Shown here one piece after another: positions 1 to 8,518 of a stretch of 47,832 nucleotides of DNA (positions within the stretch are counted from its first letter, which is position 1; every line of letters starts with the position of its first letter). This DNA is from JBOFCO01 sp051646105 (GTDB taxonomy: Bacteria; Pseudomonadota; Alphaproteobacteria; Rhodobacterales; Rhodobacteraceae). The notes beneath the pieces were generated by a model. It saw only the letters and a program-made list of their open reading frames with translations, searched no databases and was not told the origin of the DNA. The stretch lies in NCBI GenBank assembly GCA_051646105.1, contig JBOFCO010000204.1, forward strand, positions 1-47,832, read 5' to 3'. The position numbers were made by a program, and so were the translations under genes.

Positions 1-159
1 ATTCGCACCCGCCTGGGCGGCCGCCACCCGCGCAGCCCATCGCGCTTTGGCCGCGCCCCCCTTGGCCTGCGCTTGCGCTGCGGCCAATCGGACCGGGAAA
101 AGGTCCACCGGACCTTTTCCTGTCGGTCCTCTGTGCGCCCTTCCGATGCAGGTAATGCC
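1..159. other. Upstream stretch without an assignable gene
   Basis: No gene can be assigned here. All three forward frames are open over much of it: the cimA frame has no stop before position 160, and a second frame runs to a TGA overlapping the cimA ATG. The tail of an upstream gene cut by the window edge is therefore possible, but the translations are low-complexity Ala/Pro/Arg text that I do not recognise. The stretch contains the hairpin listed at 96-120. Confidence 0.5.
96..120 (+). terminator. Perfect 11-bp hairpin before cimA
   Basis: GGAAAAGGTCC (96-106) and GGACCTTTTCC (110-120) form a perfect 11-bp stem with a 3-nt loop. It lies 40 bases before the cimA start. The T residues are inside the stem and no U-run follows, so it may be a terminator or attenuator of an upstream gene or a structured leader of cimA. 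The hairpin is seen directly; its function is inferred. Confidence 0.45.
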
Positions 160-1782
160 ATGACCCGCGATCGCCTCACCCTCTACGACACCACCCTCCG
201 CGACGGGCAGCAGACGCAGGGGGTGCAGTTCTCTGTTCCCGAAAAGCAGCGCATCGCTGCGGCGCTGGATGCGCTTGGCCTCGACTACATCGAAGGAGGC
301 TGGCCGGGGGCGAACCCCACCGACAGCGAATTCTTCGCCGCCGCCCCGAAAACCCGCGCCACTTTCACCGCATTCGGCATGACCAAGCGCTCCGGCCGCT
401 CTGCCGAAAACGATGATGTTCTGGCCGCCGTCATCAACGCGGGCACGCCCGCCGTCTGTCTGGTTGGCAAGACGCATGTCTTCCATGTCGAGACCGCGCT
501 GAACATCCCGTTGGAGGAGAACCGCGAGAACATTGCCGCCTCCATTGCGCATCTGGTGGCACAGGGCCGCGAGGCGCTGTTCGATGCCGAGCACTTCTTT
601 GACGGCTACAAGGCCAACCCCGAATACGCGCTGTCCTGCTTGCGCGCCGCTTACGATGCCGGGGCGCGCTGGATCGTGCTGTGCGACACCAACGGCGGCA
701 CTCTTCCCGCCGATGTGGGCCGCATCACGACCGAGGTGATCGCGGCGGGCATTCCGGGCGACCGTCTTGGCATCCACACCCATGACGATACCGGCAATGC
801 GGTGGCCTGTTCGCTGGCTGCTATCGACGCGGGCGCGCGGCAGGTGCAGGGCACACTGAATGGTCTGGGCGAACGCTGCGGCAACGCCAACCTGACCACG
901 CTGATCCCGACGCTGCTGCTGAAGGAACCCTATGCCAGCCGGTTCACCACTGGCATCACCCGTGACGCCCTGAAAACGCTGACAAAAACCAGTCGTATGC
1001 TGGATGACATCCTGAACCGGGTGCCGCTGCGGTCGGCGCCATATGTGGGTGCCTCGGCCTATGCCCACAAGGCGGGCCTGCACGCCAGCGCCATCCTGAA
1101 AGACCCGACCACCTATGAACACGTGCCCCCGGAAGCCACCGGCAATGATCGCGTGATCCCGATGAGCAATCAGGCGGGGCAGTCGAACCTGCGGGCGCGG
1201 CTCTTGGCGGCGGGGATCGATGTGGCACCGGGCGACCCGCGTCTGGCGCGTATCCTCGACGCGATCAAGGCGCGGGAGGATCAGGGCTATGCCTATGACG
1301 GCGCGCAGGCCAGTTTCGAATTGCTGGCGCGGGCGGAACTGGGCCTGCTGCCAGAGTTCTTCGAGGTCAAGCGCTACCGGGTGACGGTGGAGCGGCGAAA
1401 GAACAAGTACAACGAGATGGTGACGCTGTCCGAAGCGGTGGTCGTGGTGAAGATCGGCGGCGAAAAGATGTTGTCGGTTTCGGAATCGATGGATGAAAGC
1501 GGATCGGATCGTGGCCCGGTGAATGCCTTGTCCAAGGCCTTGGCGAAAGACCTTGGCCCCTATCAAAGCTATATCGACGACATGAAGCTGAAGGATTTCA
1601 AGGTCAGGATCACGCAAGGCGGGACCGAGGCTGTGACCCGTGTCATCATCGACAGCGAGGATGCGGCGGGCCATCGCTGGTCGACCGTGGGCGTTTCGCC
1701 CAACATCGTCGATGCCAGCTTCGAGGCACTGCTGGACGCGGTGACATGGAAGCTGATCCGCGACGGAGCATCATCCCAATGA
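160..1782 (+). CDS. cimA: (R)-citramalate synthase CimA
   Basis: Condenses acetyl-CoA with pyruvate to (R)-citramalate, the entry of the threonine-independent isoleucine route. The 540-residue protein has the DRE-TIM (HMGL-like) barrel: TLRDGQQ near residues 12-18 supplies the catalytic Arg14-Asp15, His206 and His208 in the HTHDD segment bind the metal, and NGLGERCGNANL closes the active site. A LeuA-type C-terminal regulatory domain follows, including the VTLSEAVVVVKIGGE region. The ATG at 160 is chosen because family similarity begins at TLYDTTLRDG; the frame stays open upstream, so a longer start is not excluded. The methyltransferase follows after 10 bp. 2-Isopropylmalate synthase is less likely given the length and the family sequence. 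Confidence 0.93.
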   Translation: MTRDRLTLYDTTLRDGQQTQGVQFSVPEKQRIAAALDALGLDYIEGGWPGANPTDSEFFAAAPKTRATFTAFGMTKRSGRSAENDDVLAAVINAGTPAVCLVGKTHVFHVETALNIPLEENRENIAASIAHLVAQGREALFDAEHFFDGYKANPEYALSCLRAAYDAGARWIVLCDTNGGTLPADVGRITTEVIAAGIPGDRLGIHTHDDTGNAVACSLAAIDAGARQVQGTLNGLGERCGNANLTTLIPTLLLKEPYASRFTTGITRDALKTLTKTSRMLDDILNRVPLRSAPYVGASAYAHKAGLHASAILKDPTTYEHVPPEATGNDRVIPMSNQAGQSNLRARLLAAGIDVAPGDPRLARILDAIKAREDQGYAYDGAQASFELLARAELGLLPEFFEVKRYRVTVERRKNKYNEMVTLSEAVVVVKIGGEKMLSVSESMDESGSDRGPVNALSKALAKDLGPYQSYIDDMKLKDFKVRITQGGTEAVTRVIIDSEDAAGHRWSTVGVSPNIVDASFEALLDAVTWKLIRDGASSQ

Positions 1783-1792
1783 GGTGGGGGCA

Positions 1793-2533
1793 ATGACACC
1801 GGAAGAAGCCTTCTTTACCGTTCACCGCGACCTTTACCGTGAAGGGCCGGGCACGGCGGCGGATGTGCATTGGGCGCTTTCGGTGGCGGGCATCGGGGGT
1901 GCGGCGCGGGTCTGCGACGCCGCCTGCGGGCCGGGGGCGGATACGGTGACCTTGGCGGAGGCGCTTCCCCATGCGCGGATCGATGCGGTGGAGATGCATG
2001 AACATTTCGTTCAGGCGGCAGGCGCGCGGCTGGCGGGATTTGGTCCGCGCGTACAGGTGCGCCAGGGGGATATGACTGCGATTTCAGGACCTTATGACCT
2101 TATATGGTGCGCGGGGGCACTGTATTTTCCGGGCGTCACCGAAGGGCTGCGACAGTGGCGGGCGGCGCTGGCACCAAGCGGCAGGGTAGCGTTTTCAGAG
2201 CCGGTGTTGCTGAGCGATGCGCCCTCGGACATTGCGCGGGCGTTCTGGGAACAGTACCCCGCGATTACCGGGCTTGATGGCATCGTCGCGCGCGTGAAGG
2301 CGGCGGGCTTTCGCACCATAGCTCACCGGATCATCGTTGGCGCGGCATGGGCGGAATACTTCGGCCCGATGCGCGCCCGCATCGCGGCGCTGCGGCAGCA
2401 GGCCCCGGAACCGGCGCTGGCCGAAGCGCTTGATGAGAATGCAAAAGAGATCGCGCAATGGGAAGCAGCCCCCGACGAGATCGCCTATGCGCTTCTGGTC
2501 GTGGAACCGGCCATGCTTCTGGAACAAGCATGA
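1793..2533 (+). CDS. Class I SAM-dependent methyltransferase
   Basis: A 246-residue Rossmann-fold methyltransferase of unknown substrate. Motif I is visible as VCDAACGPGADT near residues 41-52, followed by an acidic strand end (IDAVEM) expected to bind the SAM ribose. The ATG at 1793 is preferred over the GTG at 1784 because GAGG (1781-1784) sits 8 bases before it and overlaps the cimA stop. The 3' end overlaps the next gene by ATGA, so translational coupling is likely. Trans-aconitate- or ubiquinone-type methyltransferases have similar folds; the sequence does not decide the substrate. Confidence 0.8.
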   Translation: MTPEEAFFTVHRDLYREGPGTAADVHWALSVAGIGGAARVCDAACGPGADTVTLAEALPHARIDAVEMHEHFVQAAGARLAGFGPRVQVRQGDMTAISGPYDLIWCAGALYFPGVTEGLRQWRAALAPSGRVAFSEPVLLSDAPSDIARAFWEQYPAITGLDGIVARVKAAGFRTIAHRIIVGAAWAEYFGPMRARIAALRQQAPEPALAEALDENAKEIAQWEAAPDEIAYALLVVEPAMLLEQA

Positions 2534-3297
2534 GTATTGCCGCCTGCGCCGCATTGGTGGAAAAGGGCGACCCGGACCGCTTTGCCGCTACCATGGCTGC
2601 GCCTGTCGCGGCGCGGGAAAAACTCTGGCCGCTTTATGCCTATAACCTTGAAATCGCCCGCGCCCCTTTCGTGACGGGGGAGGGGCTGATCGCCGAGATG
2701 CGCCTGCAATGGTGGGTGGATACGGTGGAGGCCGCCGCGCGCGGAGAGCCCCCGCGTGCGCATGAGGTGGCGGGGCCGTTGGCGACGCTCATCGCGGATG
2801 GCCTGCCGGCTGCGCCGCTTATGGCCATGGCCGAGGCACGACGGCGCGACATCTGGCGGGAACCCTTTGCGGATGAGGCGGCGCTGTTGTCCCATATTGA
2901 TGCCACCGCAGGCAATCTGATGTTCGCAGCCGGGCGGTCACTGGGGGCGGGATCGGAACAGCCTTTCCGCGATGCTGGCCGGGCGCAGGGGCTGGCGAGC
3001 TGGTTTCTGGCCGTGCCGGAACTCATGGCCCGCGGTCTGCCCTGCCTGCCGGGGGACGATCCTGCGAAGATTCCCGAACTGGCACAGGTGGGCATGGCGG
3101 CACTTGATCGGGCCCGGCGCAAACGGGCCGCAGTGCCCGCCGCCGCACAGCCCGCCTTCTTCCCGGCCTGCCTGTCCGCGCCGATCCTGCGCAGGGCGGC
3201 GCGGGAACCGCAATCCGTACAGAACGGTACACTTGCGCCGTCGGAGTTCCGTCGGCGTTTTGCTCTCGCCCGTCTGGCCCTGACCGGTGGCTGGTAG
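2530..3297 (+). CDS. Squalene/phytoene synthase-family protein, probably non-catalytic
   Basis: A 255-residue member of the trans-isoprenyl diphosphate synthase superfamily (COG1562), closest in appearance to the NDUFAF6-like branch. RLQWWVDTVE (about 58-67) occupies the place of the first aspartate-rich motif, and the DAGRAQGLASWFLAVPELMARG region occupies the second, where active phytoene synthases have N and RDxxED residues. The paired aspartates are therefore missing, and a role other than head-to-head prenyl condensation is likely; NDUFAF6 relatives assist respiratory complex I. The start overlaps the methyltransferase stop (ATGA at 2530). Function is inferred from the family. Confidence 0.7.
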   Translation: MSIAACAALVEKGDPDRFAATMAAPVAAREKLWPLYAYNLEIARAPFVTGEGLIAEMRLQWWVDTVEAAARGEPPRAHEVAGPLATLIADGLPAAPLMAMAEARRRDIWREPFADEAALLSHIDATAGNLMFAAGRSLGAGSEQPFRDAGRAQGLASWFLAVPELMARGLPCLPGDDPAKIPELAQVGMAALDRARRKRAAVPAAAQPAFFPACLSAPILRRAAREPQSVQNGTLAPSEFRRRFALARLALTGGW

Positions 3298-3370
3298 CAG
3301 CCAGCCCTTTCAGTCTGGCTGAAATATCCCGGGGCCAATTTGTTACATGTCAGGAGGTGCAGCGCCGCGC

Positions 3371-4594
3371 TCAGCCCGCCTTTGGCCGCATCGCCAGCCA
3401 GATCAGCGCGCCGCCCGCCAGCACCAGGAAGGGCAGCATGGCAATGTTGACCAGCTGCCAACCCGCCACGACAGAGCCGCCCGAGCAGTTCATCAACCCG
3501 CCGGAAAAAAGCGAGGCCACCGAAACGCCCCCGAATACAATCAGGTCGTTCATCCCCTGCACGCGTCCGCGTTCCTCGGGCCGGTGGGCAGAGGTCAGCA
3601 TGGCCGTCGCCCCGATAAAGGTGAAATTCCAGCCGAGGCCCAGCAGCACAAGCGCGATGAAGAAATCCGCAAGTTCTACCCCTGAAAGCGCCACCGCGCC
3701 GGCGCCTGCCAGAATGACCAGCCCCGCGCCGACGATCCGGGTGACGCCGAAGCGCGCGATCAGATGGCCGGTGAAGAACGACGGCGCGAACATCGCCAGC
3801 ACATGGGCGGCGACCACATCCGCCGCATCGGCCTTCTGGAAACCGCAACCAACCACCGCCAACGGGGTAGAGGTCATCACAAGGTTCATCAGCGCATAGG
3901 CCACCGTGGCGCAGATGATCGATACAAGGATCACCGGATCGCGCAGCAACTCTCTGCGGCTGCGGCCCTGTGCCGCGCCGATGACCGCCACGGGTTTCGG
4001 GGCATCCAGAAACACGAACAGCCAGACACCGATCAGGTTCAGCGCAATCACAGCCAGATAGGTGGCAAGGAACGGCACCACCATGGCATCGACCGTCAGC
4101 TTCACCAGTTGCGGGCCGATAACGGCGGAAAGCAGCCCGCCCGCCAGCACCCATGAAATCGCCTTGGGCCGGAAGGCCGGGCTGGCGGTATCTGCGGCGG
4201 CAAAACGGAAAAACCCTTGCGAGGATTGGTAGGTGCCGGTCAGCAGCGACCCGGCCACGAACAACCAGAAGGAGGAGTTGAGCAGCGCGAGAACGCCGAT
4301 ACCTGCCCCCAAGGCCCCGGCAATCGCCCCCAGCACGAATCCTGACCGCCGACCGTGGCGCTGCATGAAGGACGACAGTGGCGTCGCCGACAGCATGGAA
4401 CCGATGACGACGGCGGTGATCGGCAGGGTGGCAAGGCAGGGATTGGGGGCCAGCGACTGCCCTGCCAGCCCGCCGATGATGAAGATCATCGACATCTGGC
4501 TGCCGAGGATCGCCTGCGCCCCGACGAGCACTGCGACATTGCGCTTGCCGCGGCGGTCGGTGTCAGGGTCGGTCGGGAAGGGGGCGTCGGTCAT
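3371..4594 (-). CDS. MFS transporter
   Basis: A 407-residue, very hydrophobic protein with about 12 predicted membrane spans. The loop between helices 2 and 3 carries the MFS-like RHGRRSG motif near residues 79-85, and the second half repeats the pattern with ARFGVTRIVGAG. The charged N-terminus (PDTDRRGKRN) precedes the first span. The substrate cannot be told. It stands alone on the minus strand and converges on the squalene/phytoene synthase-like gene. Confidence 0.85.
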   Translation of the reverse strand: MTDAPFPTDPDTDRRGKRNVAVLVGAQAILGSQMSMIFIIGGLAGQSLAPNPCLATLPITAVVIGSMLSATPLSSFMQRHGRRSGFVLGAIAGALGAGIGVLALLNSSFWLFVAGSLLTGTYQSSQGFFRFAAADTASPAFRPKAISWVLAGGLLSAVIGPQLVKLTVDAMVVPFLATYLAVIALNLIGVWLFVFLDAPKPVAVIGAAQGRSRRELLRDPVILVSIICATVAYALMNLVMTSTPLAVVGCGFQKADAADVVAAHVLAMFAPSFFTGHLIARFGVTRIVGAGLVILAGAGAVALSGVELADFFIALVLLGLGWNFTFIGATAMLTSAHRPEERGRVQGMNDLIVFGGVSVASLFSGGLMNCSGGSVVAGWQLVNIAMLPFLVLAGGALIWLAMRPKAG

Positions 4595-4823
4595 GGCCCT
4601 GTCTAGCGCGGTGGGCGTGGGAAAGGGAAGGGTGTCGGGTTGGCCGATGATCAGTCAGTCGCATGAGCCGCTTCGGTCCGGTGAGGAAGATCGCGTTGCA
4701 AGACCGGAACGCCCGCCACCGGCGGCGAGACTTTGCCCCATATGACTTGCGACCCGCCATATTTTCGCCAGCCATGTATGCGATCAGGCCGCCGTCGGGG
4801 CGAAGTCTTTTCATGCACCCCTG
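4595..4823. other. Divergent intergenic region
   Basis: This 229-bp space separates the divergent MFS and membrane-protein genes and should contain both promoters. No clear promoter or operator could be picked out by eye. Confidence 0.4.
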
Positions 4824-5885
4824 ATGTCCCGTCGCCCGGTCACGAAGGGCCTGATCGCGAAAGGATCACCTGCCTTGTGGGATTTCAGCATTCTTCTGTC
4901 GATCACTTTGATGCTGAGAACACTGCCCTTCCTGTTTTTCAGGATGCTGGTTTCAGTCGTCTCGGCTTTTGCCATTGCTCTCGCGATTTGGGCAGGCATC
5001 GGCCTGATGAACTATCTTGAAGGGCTTGCGATAGTGCCCGACATGAAGAAGGCGATCCTCATCGGCGCGCTTTTCGGGCTTGTGGCGGCAGCCTGGCTTG
5101 CCAAAATGGCGCGCCGCTGGGTTATGTACCTGATCAAGACCGCGCATATCGCGGTCCTCGTCGAGATGATCCAGAACCGCCCGCTGCCTTCCGGACAAAG
5201 CCAGATCGGCTTTGGTCATCGTGTCGTGAAGGATCGGTTTGGAGAGGTCTCCGCCCTTTTCGTGCTAGATGAACTGATAAGGACGGTCGTGCGCGCGGTT
5301 AACCGGACCTTCCTTGGCATTGTGAATTTCCTGCCGGAGAGGGTGGCCAGACCGCTTGCGGCATCGGTCACGCTTCTGTTGCATTTCGGCCTGAGCTTCC
5401 TTGATGAGATCGTTCTCGCCCACGCGATCGACAAACAGTCTGCCAACCCGTGGGGGTCGGCGCGGAACGCCCTGATTCTTTATGGTCAGAACTGGAAGAT
5501 CGTTCTGAAGAACGCTATCTGGCTGACGCTTTTCGTTCTGGCGATTTCAGCGGTGATCTACACGACGTCAGTCGAACCGGCGTTGGCAGAATACCAGGCT
5601 ACCCAAGACCGTCCGGCGTTCTTTCATGCCTTCGTCATCATTCTGCTGGCTGTGATCTTCTTCAACGTGATTTTTGAACCGTTCGCCCTGATCTGCCTGA
5701 TGCAGGTCTGGTTCAGACGCATCAGCGAAGACCGGCCATCAGCGGAGTGGAGCCACAAGGTCAGCCATGCCGCGCCACAGCTTGACCAGTTTCGCGGGAT
5801 CGACTCCATCCCTGCGGGATACACTGGGATCGGCGCGGAAAGGCTGCACGGGGCGGGCCCGGTAAGGAACGGCGATATCGTCTAG
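4824..5885 (+). CDS. Polytopic membrane protein of unknown function
   Basis: A 353-residue protein that I do not recognise. It has roughly six hydrophobic segments, near residues 36-60, 74-95, 180-205, 232-256 and 268-300, with the first half linked by the polar stretch GFGHRVVKDRFGEVSALFVL. It is not a canonical transporter, and no catalytic motif is visible. The C-terminal 50 residues are hydrophilic. The start is uncertain: no good ribosome binding site precedes 4824, and the ATG at 4911 (MLRTLPF) would still leave all membrane segments. Its base composition looks lower in GC than its neighbours. Confidence 0.65.
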   Translation: MSRRPVTKGLIAKGSPALWDFSILLSITLMLRTLPFLFFRMLVSVVSAFAIALAIWAGIGLMNYLEGLAIVPDMKKAILIGALFGLVAAAWLAKMARRWVMYLIKTAHIAVLVEMIQNRPLPSGQSQIGFGHRVVKDRFGEVSALFVLDELIRTVVRAVNRTFLGIVNFLPERVARPLAASVTLLLHFGLSFLDEIVLAHAIDKQSANPWGSARNALILYGQNWKIVLKNAIWLTLFVLAISAVIYTTSVEPALAEYQATQDRPAFFHAFVIILLAVIFFNVIFEPFALICLMQVWFRRISEDRPSAEWSHKVSHAAPQLDQFRGIDSIPAGYTGIGAERLHGAGPVRNGDIV

Positions 5886-5985
5886 TGCAAGGGTCGCACG
5901 CGGCTCGCGCGCAAGCGCATCGCCGGCGACTTCGGGTTGCGGCCCGGTCCCGCCTTCCTATGATGGCAGCGAAAGCGGGGGCGGC

Positions 5986-6618
5986 ATGGTCGGGCGCATC
6001 ATCATGACAGAGGCCTGCGTGGCCGAGGGCGCGGCATGGCTGGCGGCGCGACATCCGCGCTTTGCCCATGCGCTGTTGCTGACCGGCCCCTTGCCGCTGC
6101 GGCGCAATCCCGAAGGTTTCGGCCCGCTTATGGATGCGATCATCAGCCAGCAGGTTTCCGTGGCCTCCGCCCGCGCGATCCGGGCGCGGCTGGCGGCGGC
6201 GGGAATGACCGCGCCGGAACCGATCCTTGCCGCCAGCGTAGAAGAGCTTCGCGCGCTTGGCCTGTCACGGCAAAAGGCACGCTATGCCCGCGCGCTCGCC
6301 GGCGCAGGGATCGATTTCGGTGCGCTGGCATCGGCCCCGCTGGAAAAGGTCATCGCCACGCTGGTTGCGGTTCCCGGTATCGGTATCTGGACGGCGGAAA
6401 TCTATGCGATGTTTTCGCTTGGCAGGGCCGATGTCTTTGCACCCGGCGATCTGGCCCTGCAGGAAGGCGCGCGGCTTCTGTTCGACCTGCACGAGCGCCC
6501 GAAGGAAAAGGCCCTGCGGGCGATGGCCGAAGACTGGTCGCCCTGGCGCGGCGTTGCGGCGCGGCTGCTCTGGGCTTACTACCACGTTGTCAAAAGCCGT
6601 GAAGGAATTGCCCAATGA
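5986..6618 (+). CDS. DNA-3-methyladenine glycosylase II (AlkA-type HhH-GPD)
   Basis: A 210-residue base-excision repair glycosylase that removes alkylated purines. The helix-hairpin-helix is LVAVPGIGIWTAEIY (126-140), and the catalytic aspartate is Asp155 in FAPGDLALQ. The SQQVSVASA segment (54-62) is typical of the family. It lacks the N-terminal domain of E. coli AlkA and is close to the short bacterial form. The stop overlaps the ATG of the following esterase (ATGA at 6615), implying co-translation. The ATG at 6004 is an alternative start. Confidence 0.87.
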   Translation: MVGRIIMTEACVAEGAAWLAARHPRFAHALLLTGPLPLRRNPEGFGPLMDAIISQQVSVASARAIRARLAAAGMTAPEPILAASVEELRALGLSRQKARYARALAGAGIDFGALASAPLEKVIATLVAVPGIGIWTAEIYAMFSLGRADVFAPGDLALQEGARLLFDLHERPKEKALRAMAEDWSPWRGVAARLLWAYYHVVKSREGIAQ

Positions 6619-7283
6619 CCCGCCCGCTGAAATCCGGACGCCGCGCTGCAATGTCGGGCAAGGCCCGTTCCGCCGTGGTGTTCCTGCACGGCTATGGCGC
6701 GGACGGGGCGGACCTGCTGGGGCTGGCCGATCCGCTGGCCGCACACCTGCCGGATACTGTGTTTCTGGCCCCCGATGCCCCGGAACCCTGTGTGGGCAAT
6801 CCGTTCGGGCGGCAGTGGTTTCCGATCCCCTGGCTGGATGGAAGTTCGGAAGCCGAGGCAAAGGCAGGGTTGGCCACATCATCGGATGACCTGAATGCGT
6901 GGCTGGACGCTACGCTTGCCACTGAAGGACTCGACGACAAGGCACTGGCGCTGTTCGGTTTTTCGCAGGGCACGATGATGGCGCTGCACGTCGCACCGCG
7001 CCGCAAGCAGCCCGTGGCCTGTGTCGTGGCATTTTCCGGGAGGCTGCTTGCGCCCGAGCTTCTTGCAGCGGAGGCGCGGGTCAAACCGCCGGTGCTGCTG
7101 GTGCATGGCGATGCCGATCCGGTCGTGCCCTTTGCCGACATGCAGCTTGCCGGGCAGGCACTGACGGGGGCGGGGTTCGATACCTTTGGCCATGTGATGA
7201 AGGGCACCGGGCATGGCATCGCCCCCGACGGGCTGTCGGTGGCACTGGCGTTTCTGAAGGAGCGGCTGCCGGAACAGGGGTGA
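6615..7283 (+). CDS. Alpha/beta-hydrolase, phospholipase/carboxylesterase family
   Basis: A 222-residue serine hydrolase of the YpfH/carboxylesterase type. The nucleophile is Ser117 in GFSQG, with Asp168 in HGDADPVVP and His200 in GTGHG completing the triad; the oxyanion region is FLHGYGADGADL. There is no signal peptide, so it is cytoplasmic. Its start overlaps the glycosylase stop. Natural substrates of this group are small esters or thioesters and cannot be predicted. Confidence 0.87.
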   Translation: MTRPLKSGRRAAMSGKARSAVVFLHGYGADGADLLGLADPLAAHLPDTVFLAPDAPEPCVGNPFGRQWFPIPWLDGSSEAEAKAGLATSSDDLNAWLDATLATEGLDDKALALFGFSQGTMMALHVAPRRKQPVACVVAFSGRLLAPELLAAEARVKPPVLLVHGDADPVVPFADMQLAGQALTGAGFDTFGHVMKGTGHGIAPDGLSVALAFLKERLPEQG

Positions 7284-7289
7284 TTGCGA

Positions 7290-7733
7290 CTATTCCCACA
7301 GCGCGGCTTCGGAAAACTCTACCGAATTTCCGGCCGGATCGCGGGTGTAGATCGATCGCGCCCCCTTGGGCCAGTGAAAATCGGCCTCGACCGGGAATCC
7401 GCATGCGGCGAGATGCGCCCCCCAGCGGTCAAGATCGTCGCGCGGCACGCGAAAGCAGTAATGCCCCGCGCCTTCGGTGCCATGGACCAGCACCGCGAAA
7501 GGCCCCGACGGGGCCGGGATGCGCGTTGCATCCGGATTGAACACCAGCAAAACCGACTGACCGACGCGAAAGAAGACATGGCGCCCCGCCTGCCGTGCAA
7601 TAACCGGCAGGCCGACAACGCCACTGTAGAACGTCTCTGCCGCCGCAAGGTCGCGGGCATAAAGCGCGCTTTCCAGGGTGGCATCGGGAATGGCGGGGCG
7701 GCTGCTTTCGGGCGGTGTCATTTCGACTGTCAT
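7290..7733 (-). CDS. VOC-family (glyoxalase/bleomycin resistance/dioxygenase) protein
   Basis: A 147-residue protein with two beta-alpha-beta-beta-beta modules of the vicinal oxygen chelate fold. LESALYARDLAAAETFYSGV starts module one (about 20-39), and the second ends with SIYTRDPAGNSVEF. Candidate metal ligands are the histidine of GHYCF and the glutamate of NSVEF; the first-strand ligand position is Glu21 in this subfamily. The substrate is unknown. It is convergent with the esterase (6-bp gap) and divergent from the HNH gene. Confidence 0.82.
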   Translation of the reverse strand: MTVEMTPPESSRPAIPDATLESALYARDLAAAETFYSGVVGLPVIARQAGRHVFFRVGQSVLLVFNPDATRIPAPSGPFAVLVHGTEGAGHYCFRVPRDDLDRWGAHLAACGFPVEADFHWPKGARSIYTRDPAGNSVEFSEAALWE

Positions 7734-7845
7734 GCTGTGGTCATCTCCTCCCGCTAGTAAACTTAAGGCAGATACCGGGGGTTGCCAGCCCCGTAACGCC
7801 AGATATAGTTATATTAACCGGTCTTCGACCAAACGGGTGAAGCGG

Positions 7846-8445
7846 ATGCTCGACAGGAGTGCAGACGGAGATTTCAGGACCAGCTTCGTGCGAGAGCCGG
7901 GGGCGCTGAAGCATTTCCCCGCACTGGTTCTGAATGCGGATTTCCGGCCCTTGTCCTATTATCCCCTGTCGCTCTGGCCTTGGCAGGAAGCGATCAAGGC
8001 GGCCTTTCTGGACCGGGTGACGATCATCGCCGAGTATGAAGAGGTGGTGCGAAGCCAAAGGTCGCAGATACGAATACCATCCGTCGTGGTGCTGAAGGAT
8101 TACGTCAAACCCCAGAAGCGCGTGGCCTTCACGCGCTTCAATCTTTTTCTGCGGGACGAATTCTGCTGCCAGTATTGCGGTGCAAAGGGCGATCTGACCT
8201 TTGACCATGTCTTGCCTCGGTCGCGGGGTGGGATAACAAGCTGGGAAAACGTGGTTGCTGCCTGTTCCCCCTGCAACCTGCGCAAGGGCTCGCGGTCGCT
8301 GAAGCAGACCGGGATGCAGCTGCGCCGACCGCCACGGATACCCACAGCATCGGATATGCAGAATGCCGGGCGGCGGTTCCCGCCCAACTATCTGCACGAA
8401 AGCTGGATGGACTATCTGTATTGGGATGCGGAACTGGAAGCGTGA
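7846..8445 (+). CDS. HNH endonuclease-family protein
   Basis: A 199-residue protein with an HNH domain: zinc-binding Cys108-x-x-Cys111 and Cys140-x-x-Cys143 enclose the DH pair (Asp120-His121) and Asn135. The N-terminal half (FPALVLNADFRPLSYYPLSLWPWQEAI) is the conserved portion found with this domain in many bacteria outside restriction systems. The ATG at 7846 is preferred because family similarity begins just after it and upstream codons run into the promoter region. No methyltransferase or toxin partner is adjacent, so a nuclease role in repair or processing is possible but unproven. Confidence 0.85.
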   Translation: MLDRSADGDFRTSFVREPGALKHFPALVLNADFRPLSYYPLSLWPWQEAIKAAFLDRVTIIAEYEEVVRSQRSQIRIPSVVVLKDYVKPQKRVAFTRFNLFLRDEFCCQYCGAKGDLTFDHVLPRSRGGITSWENVVAACSPCNLRKGSRSLKQTGMQLRRPPRIPTASDMQNAGRRFPPNYLHESWMDYLYWDAELEA

Positions 8446-8518
8446 GGCATTTTTGCAGTTTTTTCAGATCGTTACGGTGCGATTGTAATGTTGCTTTCGC
8501 CTTTGCGGCGAATGCGTC

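Noticed and set aside
2640..4154. Long minus-strand reading frame (504 codons) across the synthase-like and MFS genes
   Set aside because: It is a shadow of the squalene/phytoene synthase-like gene and the MFS gene; composition is Arg/Gly/Ala-rich with no family resemblance.
7846..8445. HNH gene as part of a restriction or defence island
   Set aside because: No methyltransferase, helicase or defence gene is adjacent; the protein matches a widespread housekeeping-type HNH family.
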